Assembly: GCF_003289925.1 (NCBI RefSeq) | Contig: NZ_QLZQ01000008.1 | Coordinates: forward strand, 33,445 to 97,444 | Length of the DNA stretch: 64,000 nucleotides | Direction of reading: 5' to 3' | Source: Planococcus maitriensis | Lineage (GTDB): Bacteria > Bacillota > Bacilli > Bacillales_A > Planococcaceae | Part shown: positions 1 to 8,814 of the stretch, piece after piece | Layout of the letters: each line of letters opens with the position of its first letter | How positions within the stretch are numbered: position 1 is the stretch's first letter | Position numbers and translations under genes: made by a program | The notes under the pieces: model-generated | The model's input: only the letters and a program-made list of their open reading frames with translations | Database searches by the model: none | What the model was told of the DNA's origin: nothing

Positions 1-55
1 TGTATACAGCGATTAAGGAATAATAGCGGTAGACAGCTCCTTTGTTAGAAAATCC

Positions 56-77
56 GTCAATTTGACTTGTCTGACAA
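56..77. repeat. two adjacent short palindromes
   Basis: An 11-base palindrome (GTCAA-T-TTGAC, 56-66) is followed directly by a second one (TTGTC-T-GACAA, 67-77). The two share TTGNC/GNCAA half-sites. The rest of positions 1-200 is AT-rich and holds no coding frame that I can support; it probably belongs to the intergenic region after a gene outside the window. Function unknown; could be an operator or chance. Confidence 0.3.
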
Positions 78-204
78 TTTGATTATATCGGAAAAACTTC
101 CCGAATTCCATGATTTTGGGTTTCTTTACCGGAACTTAATATGAATGAAATAGAAAAAATACTAGAAAATAACCGGCTATTCTTTAAATTATTTGAAAAA
201 GGTG

Positions 205-210
205 TACAAT
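205..210 (+). promoter_or_regulatory. possible -10 box of pepV
   Basis: TACAAT lies 27 bases before the pepV start, with the Shine-Dalgarno AAGGAG between them. No good -35 box is visible at 16-18 bases upstream, so this is a weak call. Confidence 0.35.
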
Positions 211-236
211 AGCCATAACAAAAAGGAGTGTGAGGC

Positions 237-1604
237 ATGGATTGGCAGCAGGAAGCAGAGCGGCGTAAAGAAGAATTGCTCAGTGAATTGCAGGAGTTGA
301 TCGCAATTCCGAGCGTGTTAAGCGAAGATGGAAATCCTGGCGCTCCTTACGGAAAAGAAGTCCGGCAAGCGCTGGATTGGTTTTTGGAAAAAGGAGACCT
401 TGCAGGATTCAAGGTGAAAAATATCGACAATGTTGCAGGGCATTTGGAGACAGGCGAAGGGCGGGAACTTCTCGGCATTCTTGGTCACGTCGATGTCGTC
501 CCGGCGGGAGATGGCTGGACGAAAGACCCGTATGGCGGGGAGATTGCTGACGGAAAATTGTTCGGGCGCGGCGCTATCGATGATAAAGGCCCCACGATCG
601 CTGCATGGATGGCGCTGAAAATGGTCAAGGATGCAGGATTCGAGTTCAAGCGACGTGTCAGGCTAATCATCGGCACAGACGAGGAAAGCGGATTCCGCTG
701 CGTGGAACGCTATTTCCAGACAGAGGAAATGCCGGATATCGGATTTGCGCCGGATGCTGATTTTCCGATCATCAATGCGGAAAAAGGCATCGCGGACATT
801 AAATACACGCTTGGCTCTGAAGATAGCGGCGAATTGCTGGAATTCACTTCGGGGGAACGGACCAATATGGTGCCGGACCGGGCCGAGGCACGATTAGCTC
901 TGGATTGCAGCGAGATGGATGCGGCATTCCGGGAATTCTGCGGAACGGAAAAAGTGCGGGGCGACTGCATGCCGGATGCTGATGGTGTAATTTTGACCCT
1001 ATACGGAAAATCCGCCCATGCGATGGAACCGGACGCGGGCATCAATGCCGGCATTCTGCTCGCGAAATTTTTGCAGGATAAAGTTTCAGGAGACGGAGCT
1101 GAGTTTGTCCACTTTATCGACCATTATTTCAGCGGTGATTCCAGAGGGCGGAAGCTCGGGCTCTCGTTTTCGGATGAAGCGTCCGGCGACACGACATTCA
1201 ATGCCGGGATCATGCGCTTCAAGGCGGGGGAACGTGCCGATGTACGTGTCAGCATGCGCTACTCGGTCAGCTGCCCCTTCGATGGCTTGATGGCTGGCCA
1301 TCAAATAGATGGCATTGAAGTGGAGATCTTATCCAATTCACTGCCGCATCACGTCGATGCAGCCGATCCATTCATTCAAACACTGCAGCAGGCTTACGAG
1401 AAGCAGGCCGGCGAACCGGCAGACTTATTGGCGATCGGTGGCGGCACTTATGCACGCGTGCTCGATAAAGGCGTCGCTTTCGGGATGTTGTTTCCGGGAG
1501 AACCCGATGTTGCGCATCAAGCCGATGAATTTGTCGATATCGACAATTTGGTAAAAGCAACAGCGATATATGCAGAAGCCATTTATCAATTGGCTTGCAA
1601 ATAA
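237..1604 (+). CDS. pepV: dipeptidase PepV (M20 metallopeptidase)
   Basis: Cytoplasmic zinc dipeptidase that splits dipeptides, a last step in peptide use. The 455-residue product has the M20 layout: HVDVVP with the metal histidine near residue 84, GAIDDKGP with the bridging aspartate near 115, GTDEESG with the catalytic glutamate near 149-150, and a late metal histidine in PDVAHQADE. Length fits the PepV/Sapep branch (about 460-470). The ATG at 237 has AAGGAGTG spaced 6-9 bases upstream. The D-amino acid transaminase starts 23 bases after its stop, so the two are probably co-transcribed; both handle peptide or amino acid products of wall and protein turnover. Confidence 0.93.
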   Translation: MDWQQEAERRKEELLSELQELIAIPSVLSEDGNPGAPYGKEVRQALDWFLEKGDLAGFKVKNIDNVAGHLETGEGRELLGILGHVDVVPAGDGWTKDPYGGEIADGKLFGRGAIDDKGPTIAAWMALKMVKDAGFEFKRRVRLIIGTDEESGFRCVERYFQTEEMPDIGFAPDADFPIINAEKGIADIKYTLGSEDSGELLEFTSGERTNMVPDRAEARLALDCSEMDAAFREFCGTEKVRGDCMPDADGVILTLYGKSAHAMEPDAGINAGILLAKFLQDKVSGDGAEFVHFIDHYFSGDSRGRKLGLSFSDEASGDTTFNAGIMRFKAGERADVRVSMRYSVSCPFDGLMAGHQIDGIEVEILSNSLPHHVDAADPFIQTLQQAYEKQAGEPADLLAIGGGTYARVLDKGVAFGMLFPGEPDVAHQADEFVDIDNLVKATAIYAEAIYQLACK

Positions 1605-1626
1605 TTACAGGAAAGAAGGAATGGCA

Positions 1627-2475
1627 ATGGAATGGATTTTGTCCAATGGCGAGATTGTAAAAGAACAGGATTTGGAGATTTCAAAAGAAGACCGCGGGTA
1701 TCAGTTCGGCGACGGCATTTACGAAGTCATCCGCGTATATGAAGGGGATTTGTTCACGGCCACGGAACACATCGACCGTTTCTATGCCAGCGCCGAGAAA
1801 ATCCGCATTACGGTTCCTTACACGAAAGACGTGTTCCACAAGATGCTCCACGACTTGGTCGAACTGAATAATATCGAAAACGGCCAAGTATATGTGCAGA
1901 TTACTCGTGGAGCGGCCCCGCGAAATCATCAGTTCCCTGAAAATGCCGAACCGGTTGTGGTCGGCTACACGAAATCGGTCGAGCGCCCTGTGGAATTCCT
2001 GGAAAACGGCGTAAAGGCAGTCTTGATCGAAGATGTCCGCTGGTTGCGCTGCGACATCAAGAGCTTGAATTTGCTCGGCAATGTGCTGGCGAAACAGCAG
2101 GCTTACGAAGAAGGCTATTTCGAAGCGATCCTTCACCGCGGCGATACGGTAACGGAAGGTTCATCATCGAATATGTACGGCATCAAAGACGGTATCCTCT
2201 ATACCCATCCAGCGACCAACTTGATCTTGAACGGCATCACAAGACGTGTCATCTTCGAACTATGCGACGAGCTGGGCATCGACGTGGTGGAAACGGCGTT
2301 CACGAAGCAGCAGGCGCTTGAGATGGATGAATTCTTCCTATCATCGACGACTTCCGAGGTCATGCCGGTCATCGAGATTTCCGGGCATAAAATTGCGGAC
2401 GGCACGCCTGGAGAGATGACACGCAAACTGCAAAAAGCTTTTGAAGCGCGGATCAAAATGGGCGTCATTTCCTGA
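1627..2475 (+). CDS. dat: D-amino acid transaminase
   Basis: PLP enzyme that interconverts D-alanine and D-glutamate with their keto acids, supplying D-amino acids for peptidoglycan. The 282-residue product aligns along its whole length with my memory of Bacillus Dat: KEDRGYQFGDGIYEV near the N-terminus, the Schiff-base lysine at 145 in CDIKSLNLLG, and EGSSSNMYGIKDG. An ATG at 1621 also exists, but the Shine-Dalgarno AGAAGGA touches it; the ATG at 1627 has proper spacing and gives the family length. A strong terminator follows, closing the pepV-dat unit. Confidence 0.93.
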   Translation: MEWILSNGEIVKEQDLEISKEDRGYQFGDGIYEVIRVYEGDLFTATEHIDRFYASAEKIRITVPYTKDVFHKMLHDLVELNNIENGQVYVQITRGAAPRNHQFPENAEPVVVGYTKSVERPVEFLENGVKAVLIEDVRWLRCDIKSLNLLGNVLAKQQAYEEGYFEAILHRGDTVTEGSSSNMYGIKDGILYTHPATNLILNGITRRVIFELCDELGIDVVETAFTKQQALEMDEFFLSSTTSEVMPVIEISGHKIADGTPGEMTRKLQKAFEARIKMGVIS

Positions 2476-2500
2476 ATCCTGCACTTATTATGCGATTCCG

Positions 2501-2528
2501 GGGCCAGCAATCAGCTGGCCCTTTTTTT
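2501..2528 (+). terminator. terminator after dat
   Basis: Perfect 7-base stem GGGCCAG/CTGGCCC with a 7-base loop, then seven T. Confidence 0.9.
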
Positions 2529-2563
2529 GCGTCGGTCAGTTATAATGAATAGAGGTGATGATA

Positions 2564-3100
2564 ATGAGCACGCATTATTTTATTGGAATCCGGATTCCCG
2601 GGCAAGCAGCTGAAAAAATCGGGCAGACGAGAGATTCGTGGGAGCTGTCTACCCATAAACGTTTAACGCCTCCTGCGGATATGCATATTACCTTGATTTT
2701 CATTGGCGAAGACCGATTCGGTGAATTGGGAAAGATTGCCGAACGGCTCGGGCAGATCGATCAAGCACCGTTTCTCTTGCGGCTCGCCGGCGTGAAGACT
2801 TTCGGCAACCCCGAAACGCCGCGCATCGTCTATGCCGCGCTCGCTGACAGCCCTGAGTTGATGAGGCTTCAGCGAGCTGTGCAGCGGCAACTGGATCCAT
2901 TGGAGCTTTCTACCGACCCGAAGCCGTTTGTCCCGCATGTCACGCTTGCCAGCCGCTGGAAAGGCGGAAGCTTGCCTGAAAAGTTGGAGCTGGAAGAGCT
3001 GGAATTCCCGGTTGATTCATTTTCTTTATTCGAGATTCATCCGCGGGAAACACCGCGATACAAGGAAATAGAAACTTATTCACTGAAAGGCGGCGCTTGA
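2564..3100 (+). CDS. thpR: RNA 2',3'-cyclic phosphodiesterase (2H family)
   Basis: Predicted to open 2',3'-cyclic phosphate ends of RNA to 2'-phosphates. The 178-residue product carries the two signature motifs of 2H phosphoesterases, HITL at about residue 41 and HVTL at about 125, at the usual spacing. Start: GTG 2555 and ATG 2558 are in frame but lie inside the Shine-Dalgarno AGAGGTGAT; ATG 2564 follows it at a normal distance and gives MSTHYFIG, a typical family start. Its stop overlaps the TTG start of the lipid kinase gene. The physiological RNA substrate in bacteria is not well known. Confidence 0.88.
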   Translation: MSTHYFIGIRIPGQAAEKIGQTRDSWELSTHKRLTPPADMHITLIFIGEDRFGELGKIAERLGQIDQAPFLLRLAGVKTFGNPETPRIVYAALADSPELMRLQRAVQRQLDPLELSTDPKPFVPHVTLASRWKGGSLPEKLELEELEFPVDSFSLFEIHPRETPRYKEIETYSLKGGA

Positions 3101-4029
3101 GCGCCGTGGAAAATACTGTGGATATTGTCTTCATTGTTAATCCGACAGCAGGCAACGGGGCGGCGCTTAGAAAATGGCACAAGTTTTCCGAAGCGGCCGA
3201 TTTCCCTTATGAATATTTTCTTACCCATTCTGCGGGCCATGCGTTTCGCTTGGTCGGGAAGTTGGCCGAAAGAAGGCGGAAAACCTTGGTGATCGGCTTT
3301 GGCGGAGACGGGACCATGCGCGAAATCGCTGCGGCTGCGGCAGGGGCAGAGCTTCTGTACATCGCTTCGGTTCCTGCCGGATCCGGAAATGATTTCGCCC
3401 GTAGCTTCAGTTGTTTTTCGGGGGCGCAGCAAATCAGCCGTTTGTTGGCTTGCCCTGCAGGGGTGTTGACCGACATCGGCCAAGTAGGCGTCCGGCCGGA
3501 GCAGTTGTTTGCGAGCAGTTCGGGCCTTGGCTTTGATGCCGCTGTCGCGCATGCTGTCAATCATTCGCGGATGAAGCCCTGGTTGAATAAGCTCGGCCTC
3601 GGCAACTTGGCGTATTTGATTTTCGTTGTTACCACCTTGTTTGCCTTCAAGAAATTCAATCTCACTGTCGAATCGGATGGAGCGCTTTACCATTACGAGG
3701 ACGTATGGCTCGCAACCGTCAGCAATCAGCCATATTTCGGGGGCGGCATGAAAATTTCACCCCGTTCATCTGCCCATGACGGCCAGCTTGAATTGACGGT
3801 CGTCCACCGCTTGCCGAGATTGAAACTGCTGGCCGTTTTTGGTACGGTATTTAGCGGAAGCCATACGAAATTTCCGGAAGTCAAACAGTTCAGAGGCAGG
3901 CATTTTACGCTTGCCGTGGACCGCCCAGTGCCGCGCCATTTGGACGGGGACGGCGCGGGAATGGCGGATTCGCAAGGAAAACTCGAGTTTCGTGTGTCAG
4001 CAAAACAATGGCAACAAGCAAAATTATAA
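3097..4029 (+). CDS. diacylglycerol kinase family lipid kinase (YtlR-like)
   Basis: Member of the DagK/YegS lipid kinase family, which phosphorylates diacylglycerol or related lipids at the inner membrane face. Residues 9-20 hold the VNPTAGNG nucleotide loop, 69-73 the GGDGT motif, and about 97-103 the PAGSGNDFA motif; the C-terminal half is the family beta-sandwich. The 310-residue length is normal. Start is TTG 3097, overlapping the thpR stop (TTGA), with AAAGG upstream; GTG 3106 is an alternative. Translational coupling with thpR is likely. The actual lipid substrate cannot be told from sequence. Confidence 0.85.
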   Translation: MSAVENTVDIVFIVNPTAGNGAALRKWHKFSEAADFPYEYFLTHSAGHAFRLVGKLAERRRKTLVIGFGGDGTMREIAAAAAGAELLYIASVPAGSGNDFARSFSCFSGAQQISRLLACPAGVLTDIGQVGVRPEQLFASSSGLGFDAAVAHAVNHSRMKPWLNKLGLGNLAYLIFVVTTLFAFKKFNLTVESDGALYHYEDVWLATVSNQPYFGGGMKISPRSSAHDGQLELTVVHRLPRLKLLAVFGTVFSGSHTKFPEVKQFRGRHFTLAVDRPVPRHLDGDGAGMADSQGKLEFRVSAKQWQQAKL

Positions 4030-4050
4030 CGAGAAAGAGGATGTCTATAC

Positions 4051-4698
4051 ATGAGAGCAAGATATAAGCCATGGGCGGCTGATTTGATTGCAGCCCATCC
4101 GGAAATCGTCATTCCGAACCCGGAAACACTGAAAGGCAAATGGCACGAAGAGTTCGGCAATGACCAGCCGATCCACATCGAGGCCGGAAGCGGAAAAGGG
4201 CGCTTCATTACCGGGATGGCGCAGGCCAACCCGCATATCAACTACATCGGGATCGAACTATTCGAAAGCGTGATCGTGACGGCTCTTCAGGGAGCACTAG
4301 AGCCGGAAAGCGGGATTCCGAACCTGCGCCTTTTGCAAGTCAATGCGCAAGAGCTCGAAACGTTTTTCGAAGCAGGGGAGATCGGCCGTGTTTACTTGAA
4401 CTTTTCGGATCCTTGGCCGAAGACACGGCACGCGAAACGGCGCTTGACGCACGAAAGTTTCCTGAAATTGTATGAGCGCGTATTGCCTGAAGGAGGCGAA
4501 ATACATTTCAAGACCGATAACCGCGGACTTTTTGAATATTCGCTCACGAGTATTTCTGAATATGGTATGTTATTGAAGGATGTATCGCTGGATCTTCATG
4601 CCAATGAACCGGAATGGAACATCATGACGGAATATGAAGAGAAATTTTTGAAAAAAGGGCAGCCGATCTACCGGCTAGAAGCGAAATTCCAAGCGTAA
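4051..4698 (+). CDS. trmB: tRNA (guanine-N7-)-methyltransferase
   Basis: Methylates G46 in the tRNA variable loop using SAM. The 215-residue protein has the SAM-binding EAGSGKGRF near residue 49 and the TrmB signature [15 protein letters not shown] near 116-130. ATG 4051 follows AAAGAGG. It lies 21 bases after the lipid kinase gene and 25 before the lactonase gene, so thpR-ytlR-trmB-ytnP probably form one transcript ending at 5623. Confidence 0.95.
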   Translation: MRARYKPWAADLIAAHPEIVIPNPETLKGKWHEEFGNDQPIHIEAGSGKGRFITGMAQANPHINYIGIELFESVIVTALQGALEPESGIPNLRLLQVNAQELETFFEAGEIGRVYLNFSDPWPKTRHAKRRLTHESFLKLYERVLPEGGEIHFKTDNRGLFEYSLTSISEYGMLLKDVSLDLHANEPEWNIMTEYEEKFLKKGQPIYRLEAKFQA

Positions 4699-4723
4699 CA
4701 TCAACTCATAAGGGGGAGTTTGT

Positions 4724-5581
4724 ATGCAGAAATTTCAATTTCACGACATGTTGTTAACTTGGCTCGATGGGGGGACGACTTGGCTGGACGGGGGCACGAT
4801 GTTCGGGGTGGTCCCGAAAGTGGTATGGTCGAAGCGCTATCCTGCAAATGGGCAGAACCAGATCGAATTGCCGACACATCCGATATTGGTCCAGTTCGAT
4901 GGCCATAATATCCTCATCGACAGCGGTCTAGGCAACGGCAAATTGACTGATCGCCAAAAACGCAACCTGGGTGTATCCTCGGAATCGCGTGTGGAAGAGG
5001 ACCTGGAAGAACTTGGCTTGACTGCGGAAGATATCGACACAGTCTTGATGACGCATCTTCACGGGGACCATGCGGCTGGCCTGACGAAAAAGCAAGGCGA
5101 GGAATACGTGCCCGCTTTCCCGAACGCGAAAATCTATGTATCGGCAGTGGAGTGGGAAGAAATGCAGAATCCGAACATCCGCTCGCGCAATACGTATTGG
5201 AAAGAGAACTGGGAGCCGATCACCGGACAAGTGGAAACTTTCACCGACGAATTGACCGTCTTCGATGCGATCACGATGATCCATACGGGCGGCCACTCGA
5301 ACGGCCATAGTGTCATCAAGCTCGAGCAGAACGGGGAGACGGTTCTCCATATGGGCGATATCATGCCGACCCATGCCCACCAAAACCCGCTATGGGTATT
5401 GGCGTTCGACGATTACCCGATGGATTCGATCTATGCGAAAGACAAGCTGATGAAAGAAGCGCTGCCGGGCAATTTCTATTTCAGCTTCTACCATGATGCC
5501 TTCTACCGCATCATCAAATGGAACGAGGATGGAAAAGAAGTCGTCGATGCGCTGGAACGCAAAGAAAAAGTATTTGAATAA
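4724..5581 (+). CDS. ytnP: YtnP family MBL-fold lactonase
   Basis: Metallo-beta-lactamase fold hydrolase related to B. subtilis YtnP, which has been reported to act on homoserine-lactone-type signals and streptomycete signals. The metal motif [10 protein letters not shown] spans residues 110-119 (H111, H113, D115, H116); later ligands are in [10 protein letters not shown] and [11 protein letters not shown]. Length 285 matches the family. The ATG at 4724 has AGGGGGAG 6-7 bases upstream. A bidirectional terminator follows. Substrate is inferred from family only; it could be a detoxifying lactonase. Confidence 0.87.
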   Translation: MQKFQFHDMLLTWLDGGTTWLDGGTMFGVVPKVVWSKRYPANGQNQIELPTHPILVQFDGHNILIDSGLGNGKLTDRQKRNLGVSSESRVEEDLEELGLTAEDIDTVLMTHLHGDHAAGLTKKQGEEYVPAFPNAKIYVSAVEWEEMQNPNIRSRNTYWKENWEPITGQVETFTDELTVFDAITMIHTGGHSNGHSVIKLEQNGETVLHMGDIMPTHAHQNPLWVLAFDDYPMDSIYAKDKLMKEALPGNFYFSFYHDAFYRIIKWNEDGKEVVDALERKEKVFE

Positions 5582-5588
5582 AAAAGGC

Positions 5589-5623
5589 AAAACGCCCTGC
5601 GGAATTTTTCCGCAGGGCGTTTT
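5589..5623. terminator. bidirectional terminator between ytnP and small PepSY-like gene
   Basis: Perfect 14-base stem AAAACGCCCTGCGG / CCGCAGGGCGTTTT with a 7-base loop; A-rich on one side and T-rich on the other, so it serves both convergent genes. Confidence 0.92.
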
Positions 5624-5635
5624 AATGTGGGTCTT

Positions 5636-5950
5636 CTATGATTTGGTGACTTCCAGGACAGCTCCGGTATAGGCGTCAGCCAGAAACTCATATTGCTCGA
5701 GCTCATCATCGCGATGGCGCGTGATGCCGCCTTTGTATACTTCCGTCTTGACCGCGTGCTGATGGTAAGGCTCGGTTTTCATAAAGATCCACGAACCATC
5801 GATCGGGCCTTCTTCCTTGAAGGATTGTTTGACTTTCTTCAAGACGTCGTCGGCCGGGTAAAGCGTCTGTTTGTTTTCGTAAACTTCCTTTGCGATATAG
5901 GCTGCGGCTGCACCGGCAGCAAATCCAATGAGCAAATCACGATTTTTCAT
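5636..5950 (-). CDS. small PepSY-like membrane-anchored protein (YtzB-like)
   Basis: The 104-residue product starts MKNRDLLIGFAAGAAAAYIA, a short N-terminal hydrophobic anchor, followed by a soluble domain with GSWIFMKTEP and VYKGGITR and ending EFLADAYTGAVLEVTKS, which reads like a PepSY repeat. I associate this with B. subtilis YtzB, which also lies beside the ytoP aminopeptidase. ATG 5950 has a perfect AGGAGG upstream on the minus strand. Function unknown; PepSY domains are thought to modulate extracytoplasmic proteases, which would fit the neighbouring peptidase only loosely. Confidence 0.75.
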   Translation of the reverse strand: MKNRDLLIGFAAGAAAAYIAKEVYENKQTLYPADDVLKKVKQSFKEEGPIDGSWIFMKTEPYHQHAVKTEVYKGGITRHRDDELEQYEFLADAYTGAVLEVTKS

Positions 5951-6126
5951 GAAAACCCCTCCTTTGCATTCTGGCTAAATTGTACCATAAAGCGGAAAAA
6001 TGCACGCAAGGAACTGCAAGTACCCAAAATATTTCGTCAATCGAATTACCTGAACTGGCATTCACAAAGAAAAAGCTCTAAACTGATAAAGGATGCACGT
6101 ACATATTTTATCAAGGGGGAACTTTT

Positions 6127-7200
6127 ATGAACCAGGATACAAGAGCGATGTTTAAAACCTTAACCGAGCTGCGGGGAGCACCCGGCAACGAACATGCCGT
6201 ACGAAAATTCATGCGCAGCGAGCTCGAGAAATATTCGGATGAACTGATCCAGGACAATCTCGGCAGCATTTTCGGTGTAAAAAAAGGCGCACAAGATGGG
6301 CCACGCGTCATGGTGGCCGGCCATATGGACGAAGTCGGCTTCATGGTATCGCAAATTACCGACAATGGCATGCTGCGCTTTCAGCCACTCGGGGGATGGT
6401 GGAATCAAGTCATGCTGGCCATGCGTGTGGATGTGGTTGCGGGGGACCGCATCATTCCGGGTGTCGTCGGGTCGATCCCGCCGCATCTCCTGGATGAGGC
6501 GACGCGTCAAAAGCCGATGGACATCAAGAACATGCTGATCGATGTCGGCGCGGACGATAAAGAAGACGCGCTGTCGATGGGCATTCGCCCAGGGCAGCAA
6601 ATCATCCCATTCAGCCCGTTCACTCCGATGGCCAATGATAAGAAAATCATGGCGAAAGCTTGGGACAACCGCTACGGCTGCGGATTGTCGATCGAATTGC
6701 TGAAAGAATTGCAGGGCGAGTCCTTGCCCAACCAATTGTTCTCCGGTGCGACCGTCATGGAAGAAGTCGGCCTTCGGGGCGCCCAGACAGCAGCCAATTT
6801 GATCCAGCCGGATATCTTCTATGCGCTGGATGCGAGCCCGGCAAATGATGCGACAGGAGACAAAAATGAGTTCGGCCAGCTAGGCGAAGGGGCGCTTTTG
6901 CGCATCCTCGACCGCACGATGGTCACACACCGGGGCATGCGCGAATTCATCTTGGATACTGCCGAGACGCATAACATCCCGTATCAGTATTTTGTCTCGC
7001 AAGGCGGAACGGATGCCGGCAAAGTCCATATCGCCAACGAAGGGATCCCAAGTTCCGTCATCGGCATCTGCTCGCGTTACATCCACACGTCCGCTTCGGT
7101 CATCCATACCGATGATTATGCAGCGGCCAAAGAGCTGCTCGTGAAACTGGTGAAAGCAACAGACCAGTCGACGATGGACACAATCAAACAAAACGTCTGA
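6127..7200 (+). CDS. M42 family aminopeptidase (YtoP/FrvX-like)
   Basis: Cytoplasmic metal-dependent aminopeptidase, probably dodecameric like others of the M42 family, trimming peptides from the N-terminus. In the 357-residue product [14 protein letters not shown] gives the first metal histidine and aspartate, DNRYGCG the bridging aspartate, [10 protein letters not shown] the catalytic glutamates, LDASPAND and a late histidine in [13 protein letters not shown] 6127 has AAGGGGGAAC upstream. Divergent from the PepSY-like gene with 176 bases between; own terminator follows. Confidence 0.9.
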   Translation: MNQDTRAMFKTLTELRGAPGNEHAVRKFMRSELEKYSDELIQDNLGSIFGVKKGAQDGPRVMVAGHMDEVGFMVSQITDNGMLRFQPLGGWWNQVMLAMRVDVVAGDRIIPGVVGSIPPHLLDEATRQKPMDIKNMLIDVGADDKEDALSMGIRPGQQIIPFSPFTPMANDKKIMAKAWDNRYGCGLSIELLKELQGESLPNQLFSGATVMEEVGLRGAQTAANLIQPDIFYALDASPANDATGDKNEFGQLGEGALLRILDRTMVTHRGMREFILDTAETHNIPYQYFVSQGGTDAGKVHIANEGIPSSVIGICSRYIHTSASVIHTDDYAAAKELLVKLVKATDQSTMDTIKQNV

Positions 7201-7201
7201 C

Positions 7202-7225
7202 AAAAGCGGCCCCCGGGCCGCTTTT
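7202..7225 (+). terminator. terminator after M42 aminopeptidase gene
   Basis: AAAAGCGGCC / GGCCGCTTTT stem directly after the stop codon with a very short loop and T tail. Confidence 0.85.
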
Positions 7226-7272
7226 CATCTGGAAACCGATAACTATCACGAAGTGAACAAAGGAGGAGCAAT

Positions 7273-7785
7273 ATGAAATTATGTGTGGCATCGACCAATC
7301 CGGCTAAAACTGGCGCAGTCGCATCAGCTCTCGAAAAATTAGGCATTCAGGCAGAGATTAAAGGCCAAGCGGCAGATTCAGGCGTTTCGGCACAGCCTTT
7401 TTCAATTGAGGAAACAAGGTCCGGCGCAATTAATCGCGCGCGTCATGCGTTATTATCTGGCTGCGACGCGGCAATCGGTTTGGAAGGCGGGGTATTCGAG
7501 CTGGAAGGGAAATTATACTTATGCAATTGGGGTGCCATTGCGACGGCGGAAGGAGCAGTGTATATTGCAGGCGGGGCGCAAGTGCCGCTGCCTGCAGAAA
7601 TCGAAAAACATTTGCGTGCCGGTGAAGAGCTAGGCCCTGTCATGGACCGTTTTGCGCGTGAAACAGGCATCCGCCATCATAAAGGGGCGATCGGCATTTT
7701 GACTGCCGGAAAGCTGAACCGGGTCGAGCTGTTTTCCCAAATCGTCATCTTGTTGTTGGGGCAATGGCAGGCAAACAGCGATTAA
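7273..7785 (+). CDS. DUF84 family protein, putative inosine/xanthosine triphosphatase
   Basis: The 170-residue protein begins MKLCVASTNPAKTGAV and contains DAAIGLEGGVF, both typical of the DUF84/YjjX family whose studied members hydrolyse non-canonical ITP and XTP to protect nucleic acids. ATG 7273 is preceded by AAAGGAGGAGC. It stands alone between a terminator and the promoter of the next operon. The activity is by family only; some members act on other phosphates. Confidence 0.8.
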   Translation: MKLCVASTNPAKTGAVASALEKLGIQAEIKGQAADSGVSAQPFSIEETRSGAINRARHALLSGCDAAIGLEGGVFELEGKLYLCNWGAIATAEGAVYIAGGAQVPLPAEIEKHLRAGEELGPVMDRFARETGIRHHKGAIGILTAGKLNRVELFSQIVILLLGQWQANSD

Positions 7786-7786
7786 G

Positions 7787-7815
7787 TTGCATGTGCCCCT
7801 AAACATCTTTAAAAT
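7787..7815 (+). promoter_or_regulatory. SigA-type promoter for lipoprotein-ytpPQR-sftA operon
   Basis: TTGCAT (7787-7792), 17-base spacer, TAAAAT (7810-7815). It begins right after the DUF84 stop codon and lies about 95 bases before the lipoprotein gene. Confidence 0.5.
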
Positions 7816-7908
7816 GTAGCTAGAAAAGAAATGCTTATTCAATCAAGCCCATTTACCTGTTCCATTCAGGAAGTGGGCGGCCGATAGATAAAATGAGGGG
7901 GAAATGCT

Positions 7909-8427
7909 GTGCGTCGAATGGGTATTAAAATGATGTTGTTTTCGTCAGTCCTTGTCCTAACCGGCTGTGTCAGTCCCGCGGACGAACTGGTGGAAGGCGT
8001 GTCAAGCGCCAGGGCGGCATTTGAAGAGGAGGCGCCGGAACCCAATGAAACGGCCGGCGAAACAGAGCTGTATGTTCCCGGGGGGTATGATGTGGAAGAG
8101 CCTTCAGATGACCATAATGTATTGATCACCCGCGGCAACCAGGCGTTTGCGTTGTTCCTCAACCCAAACGAAGCACCGGACAGCACGTTTTTCTATGATT
8201 TACAAAAAGCGAATCCGGAAGAAACATGGCTTGCAGACGAAAAATTCAGCCAGCACGGCCGGTTCGGGTTCGTCACGGTCCGGACGATCGCAGAAGACCG
8301 TTATGAGTTGGTGGTCAGTTCCGGAGGCGCGAAACTGTCGACGGTAACTGAGCAATCCGCGCTCCGCAACCATATGGAGTGGATGATGAAAACCGCCCGT
8401 TCCATCGAAGCGGCACAAGAGGAGTGA
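7909..8427 (+). CDS. putative lipoprotein
   Basis: I do not recognise the family. The 172-residue product has a lipoprotein signal: positive start (MRRMGIK), hydrophobic stretch and lipobox LTGC with the cysteine at about residue 21, so it should be anchored outside the membrane. An acidic linker (EEEAPEPNETAGETE) leads to a soluble domain of about 110 residues. GTG 7909 follows GAGGGGGAA at good spacing; ATG 7918 is an alternative. ytpP begins 5 bases after its stop, so it shares the ytpPQR-sftA operon. No function can be assigned from sequence. Confidence 0.75.
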   Translation: MRRMGIKMMLFSSVLVLTGCVSPADELVEGVSSARAAFEEEAPEPNETAGETELYVPGGYDVEEPSDDHNVLITRGNQAFALFLNPNEAPDSTFFYDLQKANPEETWLADEKFSQHGRFGFVTVRTIAEDRYELVVSSGGAKLSTVTEQSALRNHMEWMMKTARSIEAAQEE

Positions 8428-8432
8428 ACAAT

Positions 8433-8750
8433 ATGGAGAAATTGCAATCTACAGAACAATTCATGAAACTGGCCAACACAGAAAATGTGATCTTTATGTT
8501 TACGGCTGATTGGTGCCCCGACTGCCGGGTGATCGATCCCATCATGCCCGAGATTGAAAAGAAATTCAGCGACTATGCCTTTGTCTCGGTCGACCGGGAC
8601 GAATTCATCGATTTATGCATCGAAAAAGATATCTATGGAATCCCGAGTTTTCTTGGATTCCGCGAAGGGCAAGAGCAAGGGCGCTTTGTCAGCCGCGACC
8701 GCAAGACGCAGGAGGAAATTGAATCGTTTATCTCCAGCCTGTCGAAATAA
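8433..8750 (+). CDS. ytpP: thioredoxin family protein YtpP
   Basis: Small cytoplasmic thioredoxin-fold protein of 105 residues. The active site is WCPDC (Cys28, Cys31), not the WCGPC of housekeeping thioredoxin, followed by the cis-proline loop YGIPSFL. The ATG at 8433 has GAGGAG upstream, which overlaps the end of the lipoprotein gene; the long in-frame extension upstream lacks a ribosome site. Its partner is unknown. Conserved next to ytpQ and ytpR as in B. subtilis. Confidence 0.87.
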   Translation: MEKLQSTEQFMKLANTENVIFMFTADWCPDCRVIDPIMPEIEKKFSDYAFVSVDRDEFIDLCIEKDIYGIPSFLGFREGQEQGRFVSRDRKTQEEIESFISSLSK

Positions 8751-8756
8751 AAGGGA

Positions 8757-8795
8757 AAACGGTTCTCCTGTGTGCAGGATGAACCGTTTGTTTGT
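8757..8795 (+). terminator. attenuator-like hairpin between ytpP and ytpQ
   Basis: Near-perfect stem AAACGGTTCTCCTG / CAGGATGAACCGTTT with loop TGTG, ending in GTTTGTTTG. The T tail is broken, so it may be a partial terminator or an mRNA processing/stability element setting the dose of the downstream genes. Confidence 0.55.
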
Positions 8796-8814
8796 GAAAA
8801 GGAGGAAAATAGGA

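Noticed and set aside
4757..4801. Apparent WLDGGT duplication at the YtnP N-terminus
   Set aside because: B. subtilis YtnP has a similar double motif (WLNGGV...MDGGAMFG), so it is a family feature and not a new duplication.
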